Assembly (NCBI GenBank): GCA_018399135.1
Contig: JAGYPB010000031.1
Coordinates: 1-34,206 of the forward strand
DNA: 34,206 nt
Reading direction: 5' to 3'
Source of the DNA: Deltaproteobacteria bacterium
GTDB lineage: Bacteria; Desulfobacterota; Desulfuromonadia; Desulfuromonadales; Geopsychrobacteraceae
Positions 7,670 through 15,967 of the stretch are shown in pieces. The notes beneath the pieces are model-generated. The model did no database searches. It had not been told where the DNA came from and saw only the letters and a list, made by a program, of their open reading frames with translations. Numbering within the stretch: the first letter of the stretch is position 1; every line of letters starts with the position of its first letter. The translations under genes and the position numbers were made by a program.

Positions 7670-7721
7670 CAGGGCGTGATGCATCGCCGATCAACCAGGG
7701 CGTGATGAATCACGCCCCTAC
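7670..7721. repeat. GGGCGTGATGAATCACGCCC repeat unit, two copies
   Basis: A perfect 9-bp palindrome with a 2-base centre lies at 7698-7717, followed by CTAC. A partial copy (CAGGGCGTGATGCATCGCC) sits just upstream at 7670-7688, and a near-identical copy is at 5515-5537. The form is typical of small dispersed intergenic palindromes in Geobacter-like genomes; genome copy number cannot be seen here. Confidence 0.65.
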
Positions 7722-7731
7722 AACTTCATCG

Positions 7732-9177
7732 TCAAAACGGTGCTTTCACCAGACTCCAGGTCGGCGAGTTGATGGCCATGTCGATATCGCGGGCAAAGAT
7801 TCTGAACCCTTCGTAGCCGTGATACGGCCCGGAGTAGTCCCAGCTGTGCATCTGACGAAAGGGGATGCCGGCCTTCTGAAAGACGTATTTTTCCTTGATC
7901 CCGCTGCCGACCAGGTCAGGCTTCATCTTCTCGACAAACTTTTCCAGCTCGAATTCGGAGGCATCATCGTAAATGATGGTGCCTTTGGCCATCTCCGGTG
8001 ACGTGCGGTCATAGTCGTCCTGATGGGCGAACTCGTAACCGGCGCCGGTAATCTGAATACCCAGATCTTCGTAGGCACCGATGGTATGACGTGGTCGCAG
8101 ACCACCGACGAAGAGCATGGCGGTTTTTCCTTCGAGGCGGGGTCGATATTCGTCAATAACCTCCTGCATTTGCAGACGGTACTTTTCGATGACTTTTTCG
8201 ACATTGGCCTTGATGGTATCGTCAAAGAGCTCGGCAATGTCGCGCAGGCTTTTTTCAATTTTGGTTGGCCCAAAGAAGTTGTACTCCAGCCAGGGTATTC
8301 CCCATTTTTCTTCCATCACCTTGCACATATAATTCATCGAACGATAACAATGGATCAGATTAAGTTTGACCTGATAGGTGGCAGCAATCTTTTCGATTTC
8401 ACCATCACCGGTCCAGACACTCTTGACGTTGAGTCCAATTTCTTCAAGGATCGGCTTGGCGGCCCAGACATCACCGCCAATGTTGTAGTCACCGATCAGG
8501 GCGACATCATAGGGACCGGCCGGTTCACTGAACTCACGTTTGCCGATGACATGGTCACGGATCGAATCATTGGAGATGTGGTGTCCCAGGGACTGGCTGA
8601 CCCCACGGAAACCCTCACAGTTACAGGGAACGACAAACTTGCCCAGCTCGGCTTCCATTTTTTTGGTGACGGCATTGATATCATCCCCAATCAGTCCAAC
8701 CGGACACTCGGAAAGTACCGACAATCCTTTGTTCAGAGGGAACAACTCATCAGCTTCGCGTAACAGGACTTCGAGCTTTTTGTCGCCACCGTAAACAATA
8801 TCTTTCTCCTGGAAGTCGGAGGTAAAATCCAGAGGGAAGGAGGTGACTCCGGGAATCCCCTCCATCAGGTTACGCCGGGTTCCCCAGCTGTAGACGCCAC
8901 AGCCGACCGGGCCATGAGAGACATGCACCATATCGCGGATTGGCCCCCAGACCACTCCTTTGGCTCCGGCATAGGCACAACCGCGTTGACTCATGACCCC
9001 GGGAACTACTTTTTTGTTCGATTTCACCGCACAGGTGGCCGAGGTCGGTTCATTGGCACCCAAGTGAGGGGCGCGCTTTTTGCGGGCTTTTTCCGGATAG
9101 GCGGCGAGAGTTTCTTCAATCAGCTCTTCCGTCGCCTCAGTGGTAATGCCGTCAATTTTTTTTATCGTATCAGCCAT
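7732..9177 (-). CDS. nifD: Nitrogenase MoFe protein alpha subunit
   Basis: This 481-residue NifD binds FeMo-co and shares the P-cluster. Landmarks: [16 protein letters not shown] and [14 protein letters not shown] (P-cluster Cys), [11 protein letters not shown] (third Cys), [22 protein letters not shown] (the Cys that ligates FeMo-co) and [17 protein letters not shown] (the FeMo-co His). These residues and the absence of an anfG/vnfG gene show the Mo type. The 33-base gap to nifH carries the ribosome site AAGGAG. The short 3' end finishes at KAPF, immediately before the palindromic repeats. Confidence 0.98.
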   Translation of the reverse strand: MADTIKKIDGITTEATEELIEETLAAYPEKARKKRAPHLGANEPTSATCAVKSNKKVVPGVMSQRGCAYAGAKGVVWGPIRDMVHVSHGPVGCGVYSWGTRRNLMEGIPGVTSFPLDFTSDFQEKDIVYGGDKKLEVLLREADELFPLNKGLSVLSECPVGLIGDDINAVTKKMEAELGKFVVPCNCEGFRGVSQSLGHHISNDSIRDHVIGKREFSEPAGPYDVALIGDYNIGGDVWAAKPILEEIGLNVKSVWTGDGEIEKIAATYQVKLNLIHCYRSMNYMCKVMEEKWGIPWLEYNFFGPTKIEKSLRDIAELFDDTIKANVEKVIEKYRLQMQEVIDEYRPRLEGKTAMLFVGGLRPRHTIGAYEDLGIQITGAGYEFAHQDDYDRTSPEMAKGTIIYDDASEFELEKFVEKMKPDLVGSGIKEKYVFQKAGIPFRQMHSWDYSGPYHGYEGFRIFARDIDMAINSPTWSLVKAPF

Positions 9178-9210
9178 ATCAACTCCTTATTATGATGATG
9201 TTCGCGGAAT

Positions 9211-10101
<891 letters not shown>

Positions 10102-10291
10102 TTAGTGGTGACGATTATTCGTCGTTTTGGGGTGGCCTGCCAGACAAAAAACAGTTTGGCGGCATCTTCGTTGATGTGACTGTTCTGTCAGGAGGCCGGA
10201 TAATTAAAAATTTGAAGCCGGGATATGCGGTCGACGGTGACGTGCGGTTTTACAAAGGTGAGCAGCTCACTACTGCTGCCGTTTAAACAAC

Positions 10292-10338
10292 AAAAAAGCC
10301 CGAACGGATGACCACCTAATGTGGATTCCTTCGGGCTT
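10292..10338 (-). terminator. Leader terminator (attenuator) upstream of nifH
   Basis: On the - strand AAGCCCGAA (10330-10338) pairs with TTCGGGCTT (10296-10304). A small inner CCAC/GTGG hairpin lies between them, and the stem is followed by TTTTTT. It lies between the sigma-54 promoter and nifH and about 200 bases before the start codon, so nifHDKX expression should require antitermination or read-through. Confidence 0.85.
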
Positions 10339-10373
10339 CCTTACCGGTCAGCTGCCGGCTACTGCAATGTAGC
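10332..10373 (-). promoter_or_regulatory. Candidate ANTAR-type two-hairpin leader of nifH
   Basis: Read on the - strand. Hairpin 1 (10358-10373) is GCTAC-ATTGCA-GTAGC, a perfect 5-bp stem with a hexaloop having A at position 1 and G at position 4. After 20 bases comes a possible hairpin 2 (10332-10347), CCGGT-AAGGAA-GCCCG, again A1/G4, whose 3' arm is the 5' arm of the terminator. Loop bases and the overlap fit the published ANTAR target architecture. Stem 2 is weak (a G-U pair and a mismatch). Confidence 0.6.
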
Positions 10374-10391
10374 GGACTGACGTATTGATGT

Positions 10392-10439
10392 TTAACCTGA
10401 TAGCACAGGCTGTGCCAATAATCGTTGCGATCAGGTTAA
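10392..10439. promoter_or_regulatory. Inverted repeat flanking the nifH sigma-54 promoter
   Basis: TTAACCTGAT (10392-10401) and ATCAGGTTAA (10430-10439) are perfect 10-base inverted arms lying directly either side of the promoter, one touching the -12 element and one just upstream of -24. They could be an operator pair for a repressor or part of a cruciform. No similar arms flank the other two sigma-54 promoters in the window. Confidence 0.55.
10402..10417 (-). promoter_or_regulatory. Sigma-54 promoter of nifHDKX
   Basis: The - strand TGGCACAGCCTGTGCT matches the -24/-12 consensus (TGGCAC-N5-TTGCW) except for one base, with correct GG-to-GC spacing. Transcription would begin near 10390, about 17 bases before leader hairpin 1. 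Confidence 0.85.
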
Positions 10440-10581
10440 GTCGCTAATATCGTTGATAGACTTTTGTGCTGAAACAGGGTGAATGCAACTTCAAACATTT
10501 TTATGCTGCAATCTGTGCTTACAAATGAGGCGTCTTTGCCGAGCTGCTGCCTTATTTCTGAGCAGGTTGTTTGAGCAGCCG

Positions 10582-11031
10582 TCAATCCTCAATAGTGACC
10601 AGGGTCAGGGCAAAGGTCAGATCGAGCCCGGCCAGTGGGTGGTTGGCGTCGAGTACAACACCCTTGTCGTCGCAGTTCATCACGCGCATGATCCGCTCAT
10701 CGCCGTCGCTAAAGGTGATGGTCAGTAATTTGCCTGGTTCCGGTGAACTGTCAGGAGGGAATTGTGATCGATCGACTTTAAGCAAGTTATCTTTTTTGCG
10801 TGGGCCGTAAGCTTTTTCAGCGGGAATCAGAATATTTCTAGTCTGACCACAATGCATTCCGCAAATCTTTCGCTCCAGGGCCGGGAATACAGAGTTTTCA
10901 CCCAGTACGAAGGTTAGAGGGTCGTCGCTGTCCCGGCTGTCAAAGATGGCACCATTATCGAGGGTGCCGATATAATGAACAGTGACCCGGTTTCCATTGG
11001 CCGCTGTTTTTTGTCTGCCCGTCGTTGTCAT
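10582..11031 (-). CDS. FKBP-type peptidyl-prolyl cis-trans isomerase (SlyD-like)
   Basis: A 149-residue cytoplasmic prolyl isomerase/chaperone. It opens NRVTVHYIGTLDNGAIFDSR with the FKBP fold, has a SlyD-style flap segment with IPAEKAYGPR, and ends LDANHPLAGLDLTFALTLVTIED, the classic SlyD NHPLAGLDLTF motif. There is no histidine-rich metal tail. It is the last gene of the draT-draG run; its ATG shares one base with the preceding stop (TAATG). Some nif clusters carry the parvulin-type isomerase NifM for NifH folding, so an FKBP here may serve nitrogenase or DraT/DraG folding, but that is inference from position. Confidence 0.9.
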   Translation of the reverse strand: MTTTGRQKTAANGNRVTVHYIGTLDNGAIFDSRDSDDPLTFVLGENSVFPALERKICGMHCGQTRNILIPAEKAYGPRKKDNLLKVDRSQFPPDSSPEPGKLLTITFSDGDERIMRVMNCDDKGVVLDANHPLAGLDLTFALTLVTIED

Positions 11032-11324
11032 TAATGCATCCCACGTTGTTTGGCGAAATCGACGAGAAAATCAAAGACCTGTTCCCGCGTGTTAATAAAG
11101 CCGGGCATCTGTAGTAACATCATTTCTTCAATTTTTTCAAGCACTTGTCCATCGGTGCTGGCAATTTCATTCATGACGGCTTCCAGCATTGGCAATACCT
11201 CGTAGAGATCGTCGCGATCAAAAAGGTGTAGATCCGGCTTGCCCTGAAATTTGGGCAGATCCCGGGTCTCTTTCTTGTGTCGGTAGCGATAGTACAAATC
11301 TGATGGATTGATGGATATATTCAT
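11031..11324 (-). CDS. Small protein of unknown function in the draTG operon
   Basis: I do not recognise this 97-residue protein. It begins MNISINPSDLYYRYRHKKE and is acidic and helical through the middle (DRDDLYEVLPMLEAVMNEIASTDGQVLEKIEEMM), ending FDFLVDFAKQRGMH. It has no signal peptide, membrane segment or cysteine. The start at 11324 follows the preceding stop by only four bases; a longer frame upstream is the antisense of that neighbour. It is translationally linked to the FKBP gene. Small DraB-type genes accompany draTG in some alphaproteobacteria, but I cannot show homology. Confidence 0.8.
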   Translation of the reverse strand: MNISINPSDLYYRYRHKKETRDLPKFQGKPDLHLFDRDDLYEVLPMLEAVMNEIASTDGQVLEKIEEMMLLQMPGFINTREQVFDFLVDFAKQRGMH

Positions 11325-11328
11325 TATG

Positions 11329-11568
11329 TTAATCCTCAGTACAACTGCCGCACCCTTTGCCGCAGCCGCTGTGAAGGCCGAGCTCGCCGGGGTCGGCCTT
11401 GCGGTTTTCGGCAATGAAAGCGTTCAGGTCAGCTTCGTTGATAAACCACCGACCCTGCTCTTCGGTCGCAGGAAGCAGTCCGCGCTTGATGTGTATCAGC
11501 AGATTCAGGGTGGTGGAGTGGGTTTTTCTTGCAGCGACGTCCAGGGGTATGTGTTTGCTCGTGGTCAT
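11329..11568 (-). CDS. Small excisionase/MerR-like HTH protein with C-terminal Cys cluster
   Basis: The 79-residue protein has a probable helix-turn-helix of the excisionase/MerR N-terminal type: STTLNLLIHIKRGLLPATEE, then GRWFINEADLNAFIAENR, with the GLLPA...RWFI wing pattern. A short tail reads LHSGCGKGCGSCTED, so three cysteines (C-x3-C-x2-C) lie within eight residues near the C-terminus, able to bind metal or an Fe-S cluster. A good ribosome site (AGGAGAAGAGG) precedes the ATG, 20 bases after draG. It could be a metal- or oxygen-responsive regulator of the operon. The function is inferred; the HTH assignment is moderate. Confidence 0.75.
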   Translation of the reverse strand: MTTSKHIPLDVAARKTHSTTLNLLIHIKRGLLPATEEQGRWFINEADLNAFIAENRKADPGELGLHSGCGKGCGSCTED

Positions 11569-11588
11569 CCTCTTCTCCTTTGGTAGTA

Positions 11589-12503
11589 CTAACTGGACCA
11601 GCCTGTCTGATCAAATGCCGGGGCCAGAGTCAGCAGGCGGGGGGTTATTAGCTCAATGTCGGTGCGTACAGTGCGATTGAGTTTCTTCATCCAGTGCCGG
11701 GGCAGGCTACCTTCACCATAAAGTGCCCCGGCGATCATGCCGGCGATGGCGCCGGTCGTATCCGCGTCCCCTCCCTGGTTAACTACGCCCACCAGACACT
11801 CTTCAAAATCGGCGGTGGTGAACAAAAAGTGAAAGACTGTGCGTAAGGTATCAACGATATATCCGGAAGCCTGACCGTTATAGTTATTGAATCTGAAGTT
11901 CGGATGCTGCCGTACCAGTTCTCGTGTCAGTTCATGCAGGGCAAAGCGATCAGCGCCGGCGACAGCGGCATGGAGCATCTTGCCGATACAGAGGCAACCG
12001 GCATCCGATAGAGGATGATGATGAGTCAGATGCGCCTGTTCCAGGGTATAGCGCTTTAACAACTCACTATTGCCATAACTGAGCAATGCTACCGGACACA
12101 TGCGCATCGCTGCACCATTGCCGGCATCCCATTCATTGAAAGGCATCTCCAGGGTGCCATTGTGCAGGTAGGTACGAATACCTTTGCGTACCGTAGCACC
12201 GATGTCGATCGGTTTGGAGCGCATCCAGGCGACAAAATAATCGGCAATCTGTTGGAGATTCCAGGCGCCGGCGTCTAGCACGGCGTGTGCCAGAGCCAGG
12301 GACATTTCCGTATCGTCGGTGACCTGGCCGGCTTTAATGCCAAGCCAGCCACCACCAATAATACGGTTGTGAATCTGATAGCTGCTGCGGATCTCAGCTG
12401 GTAGCATGAACTCGGTCGTCGCCCCCAGGGCATCGCCCAGGGCCAGGCCAAGAAACGCTGCGCGACTGCGCGAGTGAATCATCTGCTGATCAGTGCTGTT
12501 CAT
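11589..12503 (-). CDS. draG: DraG, ADP-ribosyl-dinitrogenase reductase hydrolase
   Basis: This 304-residue member of the ADP-ribosylglycohydrolase family removes ADP-ribose from the NifH arginine and so reactivates nitrogenase. Mn-site residues are visible: GLALGDALGATTEF at the N-terminus, VTDDTEMSLA near residue 60, and NQGGDADTTGAIAG near residue 240. Length equals that of Rhodospirillum DraG (about 294). Its ATG overlaps the draT stop by four bases (ATGA), so the pair is coupled. In other diazotrophs DraG is held at the membrane by GlnK-type PII bound to AmtB; both partners are encoded just upstream here. Confidence 0.96.
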   Translation of the reverse strand: MNSTDQQMIHSRSRAAFLGLALGDALGATTEFMLPAEIRSSYQIHNRIIGGGWLGIKAGQVTDDTEMSLALAHAVLDAGAWNLQQIADYFVAWMRSKPIDIGATVRKGIRTYLHNGTLEMPFNEWDAGNGAAMRMCPVALLSYGNSELLKRYTLEQAHLTHHHPLSDAGCLCIGKMLHAAVAGADRFALHELTRELVRQHPNFRFNNYNGQASGYIVDTLRTVFHFLFTTADFEECLVGVVNQGGDADTTGAIAGMIAGALYGEGSLPRHWMKKLNRTVRTDIELITPRLLTLAPAFDQTGWSS

Positions 12504-13270
12504 CCGCCGATCAGAACCTTGACGTTGTAATCACCGCCGATGACCAGATATTCATCCTCTCCTTTGAACATGGATTTTGGCAGAACACCGGAAAGGAAAA
12601 ATATCTTGGTCAGGGGGATTTCTGCCTGCAGAACCCGCGAACCAAACTCCCAGGCCCGTTCAAAATCAGCGGTGAAAGAATTCAGATTGTTCAGCCGCAT
12701 CAGACACAAGTTTCCGTCTTTCTTGAGAATAACGTGATCCTCCAGTTCATTGATGCCGCGGTACAGGGTTCGATGTGTTGTTTGAGCGTTGCGGTGGAGC
12801 AGGTACTGAACGTACTCATAGAGTAGATCCAGTTGTGACAAAATTGCGCTGGTGCGGGCTGAGCCACGCATGCGATCCACCAGATAGCGGAAATAACCTT
12901 CTGAATGGATGTCGTCAATGGTGGTGCGGTGGAAGGTCGGAAGCAGCCCCAGGCGCGATTCCACCCACCCTTTAAGTACCGCCCCTTCAATCGAATTACT
13001 GTCAAAGAGCCAGCCGCGTAAAAACCGCAAATAACTGTTTTTAAGACTTTTACGGCTGTTCGGTGAGTCTTCCCGTTGCCACTGATGAAGTTGAAAGGTG
13101 ACATCCATAAAATCGTGAAACAACGCACCGCACGTTTGCGGGTCGGATAATCCGTCGAGGCGGGGTAACAGCTTGCCCAGGCATTGCGTCCCCTGGATCT
13201 GAATCCGTTGTGGGTTTTCATTGTAATGGTGTGACGCAATTGACCAGGGGGGCAGATTGCTCAGGTTCAT
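12500..13270 (-). CDS. draT: DraT, NAD+-dinitrogen-reductase ADP-ribosyltransferase
   Basis: This 256-residue enzyme transfers ADP-ribose from NAD+ to the NifH arginine when ammonium or darkness/energy limitation signals arrive. DraT features: SNLPPWSIASHHYNENPQ at the start, the WLFDSNSIEGAVLKGWVESRLGL stretch (residues about 88-110), HRTLYRGINELEDH, FERAWEFGSRV and a C-terminal FKGEDEYLVIGGDYNVKV. It begins only 22 bases after the ANTAR regulator gene, so it may be read from the glnK promoter as well as through translational coupling to draG. PII activation of DraT is known elsewhere, consistent with glnK in the same block. Confidence 0.95.
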   Translation of the reverse strand: MNLSNLPPWSIASHHYNENPQRIQIQGTQCLGKLLPRLDGLSDPQTCGALFHDFMDVTFQLHQWQREDSPNSRKSLKNSYLRFLRGWLFDSNSIEGAVLKGWVESRLGLLPTFHRTTIDDIHSEGYFRYLVDRMRGSARTSAILSQLDLLYEYVQYLLHRNAQTTHRTLYRGINELEDHVILKKDGNLCLMRLNNLNSFTADFERAWEFGSRVLQAEIPLTKIFFLSGVLPKSMFKGEDEYLVIGGDYNVKVLIGG

Positions 13271-13292
13271 AGCGCTGATGTGGCTGCTCAGA

Positions 13293-13856
13293 TCACCCCT
13301 CCGTCAGCAGGATGGCTTCGGCAACCTGGGCGATGCTTTTGCGTTTATCCATGGCTAGTTTCTGGATCTTGCGATGGGCCTGAGGTTCCGTCATCCCGTT
13401 TTTGATCAGCAGCGCTTTGGCACGGTCGACCAGCTTGCGGGTTTCCAGACTTTCCTTAAGGGCGTCGACCTCATCAAGCAGGTTGGACAACTGGATAAAC
13501 TGATGTATTGCCATGTCGACGGTAATTTTCAGTTGATCGGCACGGAAAGGTTTCATCAGATAGTGATGAACACCGGCTTCAATGGCCCGAGAAACAGTAT
13601 CATTATCTGTGGTACCCGTCAGCAGCACCAGAGCGCCGCTGGGATTTTTGTTGATAGTGGCGGCAGCGGTGATACCGTCCATTAGTGGCATGGTAACATC
13701 CATGACAATCAACAGGGGTTGGTGGGCTGAAGCCAGAGTAACCGCCTGGGAACCGTCGGCCGCTTCATAAAGCTCATCAAAACCGTAGTCGCTCAGGGTG
13801 TCGGCGACCTGCCTGCGAATCAGGGGTTCGTCATCAGCAATTAAGGCCTTTTTCAT
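13293..13856 (-). CDS. REC-ANTAR response regulator (GnfR-like antiterminator)
   Basis: A 187-residue two-domain protein. The receiver domain (1-120) has the acidic pocket ADDE, phospho-acceptor Asp53 (VMDVTMP), Thr80 and Lys102 (LMKPF). A helical linker (LSNLLDEVDALKESLETRK) leads to a C-terminal ANTAR domain, LVDRAKALLIKNGMTEPQAHRKIQKLAMDKRKSIAQVAEAIL, which binds paired RNA hairpins and stops terminator formation. In Geobacter sulfurreducens a kinase/REC-ANTAR pair (GnfK/GnfR) controls a subset of nif genes by antitermination. The leaders at 4426-4503, 10292-10373 and 15700-15754 are candidate targets. AAGGA precedes the ATG. Domain assignment is certain; orthology to GnfR is likely. Confidence 0.93.
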   Translation of the reverse strand: MKKALIADDEPLIRRQVADTLSDYGFDELYEAADGSQAVTLASAHQPLLIVMDVTMPLMDGITAAATINKNPSGALVLLTGTTDNDTVSRAIEAGVHHYLMKPFRADQLKITVDMAIHQFIQLSNLLDEVDALKESLETRKLVDRAKALLIKNGMTEPQAHRKIQKLAMDKRKSIAQVAEAILLTEG

Positions 13857-13873
13857 ACGGTTTCCTTACGTGG

Positions 13874-13911
13874 CCGGACGTGCTGTTACCGTTTGGCTTC
13901 AGCACGTCCGG
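13874..13911. repeat. Strong hairpin between amtB and the ANTAR gene
   Basis: A perfect 12-bp stem (CCGGACGTGCTG / CAGCACGTCCGG) has a 14-base loop. The T-rich side (GTTTTGGTTT) is on the + strand, while the genes run on the - strand, where CCACG follows. It is therefore not a good terminator for amtB and may stabilise the upstream mRNA or separate glnK-amtB levels from the regulator. Confidence 0.6.
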
Positions 13912-13960
13912 GTTTTGGTTTAAGGGTTTTTCCGGTTATTCAAGTCGATATCGTCATTGG

Positions 13961-15278
13961 TTAGTAGGATGACATGCCGGAAGAGCCGCCGCGGAAATCA
14001 GGGTAGGCTTCCATGCCAAGCTCAGATGCGTCACATCCATTCATCTCAACCTCTTTGCTGACGCGGATGCCGACAGTGAACTTGAGTGCCAGCCATGCTG
14101 TGAGTGCTGGCAATAGCCACAAAGGCGCCGACGGCGATAATGCCGACAAACTGTCACAAAACTGGCATCGGAATTTGTCAATGGTACAGCCAGAGTGCCC
14201 CAGATACGGCAGACCAGGTGAACCGGATACGGCACTGACAACGTCATCGATTTTGAGTTTGTCAAGCAGGGGGATCGCCAGTACCACCAGAATACCACCA
14301 ATGGCACCGATAATCACCGCCATACCGGGGGACGGAGATGGTTCTGCGGTAATCGACACCAGACCGGCTAGAGCACCGTTAAGGGCCATGGACAGGTCAA
14401 CTCTTTATACAGCAGTTGCAGCATGATCATGGCGGCGACGACACCACCGGCAAAATTTCCGCAAGGTTGGTGTTCAGGTAAACATTGGACATTTCGATCA
14501 CTGCGTCGGCCGAGCCCAGGGCCAGAACCGAACCACCATTAAAGCCGAACCAGCCCATCCACAGGATGAAGGTGCCCAGGGTAGCCAGGGGCATATTGGA
14601 GCCGGGCAGGGGGGTAACCCGTCCATCTTTGCCGTATTTACCGGTTCTGGCACCGAGGATGATGGCACCGGTCAGAGCGGCCCAGCCACCAACGGAGTGA
14701 ACGATGGTTGAACCGGCATAATCTGAGAAACCCATCTCACTTAACCAACCCCCACCCCAACTCCAGGCACCCTGAATCGGATAGATGATGGCGGTAAGAA
14801 AAACAACAAAACCCAAAAAAGGCCAGAGTTTGATCCGTTCGGCAACGGTACCGGAAACAACGGAAGCCGCCGTGGCAACGAAAACCATCTGGAAGAACCA
14901 GTCGGACCCGGCGGCATATCCGCCCGAATAGTCTCCACCTAAAGCGGCAGCATCATCAGCGCCCCAGAGTCCGAAGCTGCCCATGAAGCCACCATCGACC
15001 CCCGAGTACATCAAATTATAGCCGATCAGGTAGTAGAGAATGCCGGCAATGGAGTAGAGAGAGATGTTTTTCAGACAGATGGTTGCAACGTTCTTTGAAC
15101 GTACCAGTCCGGCTTCGAGCATAGAGAAGCCGGCGGCCATCCACATGACCAGTACACCACTGATCAGAAAGGAAAAGCTGTTAAGGATGTAAGCGACTTC
15201 GGTAATCACGGTCTCTTCAGCCAGAGCAATGCTCGGTAGCAAAACCAGACCGGCAAGTAATATCAGTTGTTTTTTCAT
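13961..15278 (-). pseudogene. amtB: AmtB ammonium channel, 3' third frameshifted
   Basis: AmtB is a trimeric inner-membrane ammonium channel gated by GlnK. The first 270 residues are intact: a signal peptide (MKKQLILLAGLVLLPSIALA), the AGFSMLEAGLVRSKN segment, the WSWGGGWLSEMGFSDYAGSTIVHSVGG region, and LWMGWFGFNGGS. From about 14470 the protein continues only by changing frame: FAGGVVAAMIMLQLLYK, then MALNGALAGLVSITA ... LKIDDVVSAV, then HLVCRIWGTLAVPLTNSDASFV, then LALKFTVGIRVS-KEVEMNGCDASELGMEAYPDF to a TAA. At least four indels occur within 380 bases. Because the fragments are well conserved, sequencing error or very fresh mutation is more likely than old decay. It lies 54 bases after glnK. 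Confidence 0.85.
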
Positions 15279-15332
15279 TCTCGTATCTCCTTTTTTAGCA
15301 CGAAATAGGGTTTGATTTATGTATGTACAGAA

Positions 15333-15695
<363 letters not shown>

Positions 15696-15699
15696 TTAA

Positions 15700-15750
15700 A
15701 AAAATACAAAAGGCGCAATGAACCCAATGATATGGGTGCAGAGCGCCTTT
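15700..15750 (-). terminator. Leader terminator (attenuator) upstream of glnK
   Basis: On the - strand AAAGGCGC (15743-15750) pairs with GCGCCTTT (15709-15716). An inner ACCCA/TGGGT stem lies between, and TTTTGTATTTTTTT follows. It ends about 30 bases before the glnK start codon, between that and the sigma-54 promoter. Confidence 0.85.
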
Positions 15751-15754
15751 GCTC
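15741..15754 (-). promoter_or_regulatory. Candidate ANTAR hairpin 2 in the glnK leader
   Basis: The - strand GAGC-AAAGGC-GCTC is a 4-bp perfect stem with a hexaloop having A1 and G4. Its loop and 3' arm are the 5' arm of the terminator, so the two cannot form together. Upstream, about 20 bases away, is GATGG-CGTT-CCATC, a hairpin that lacks the A1/G4 loop; a further hairpin (AATCAG-CACA-CTGATT) lies nearer the promoter. Confidence 0.6.
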
Positions 15755-15835
15755 GATTTTCTTTATGGATGGAACGCCATCGTGGCGCGGTGCCCGAATC
15801 AGTGTGCTGATTGATGACGGACTAAACTGTTGTTT

Positions 15836-15851
15836 AGCATGGTCTGTGCCA
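15836..15851 (-). promoter_or_regulatory. Sigma-54 promoter of glnK-amtB
   Basis: The - strand TGGCACAGACCATGCT has full -24 TGGCAC and a -12 ATGCT, with correct spacing. A small palindrome (CTAAAC-4-GTTTAG, 15822-15837) overlaps the -12 side. The transcript start would be near 15824, ahead of the leader hairpins. The rest of the 296-base gap back to the kinase gene holds no recognisable gene. Confidence 0.85.
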
Positions 15852-15967
15852 ACTGCAGCAAATGGCTGTTTGTCCCGTCATAAGCTCTAATATCAGGGCA
15901 GGTTTGCCTTTTTTTTGAGCAACTGGTGACCGGGATGGACAAAAAAAGTGCAAGCAGCCCGGGTTAA

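Noticed and set aside
8023..8763. 246-codon open frame on the + strand
   Set aside because: It is the complement of nifD; its length reflects codon bias of the real gene and it matches no family.
10440..10581. NifA upstream activator site (TGT-N10-ACA) for nifH
   Set aside because: I found TGT and ACA only at wrong spacings; an NtrC-type activator as in Geobacter is more likely.
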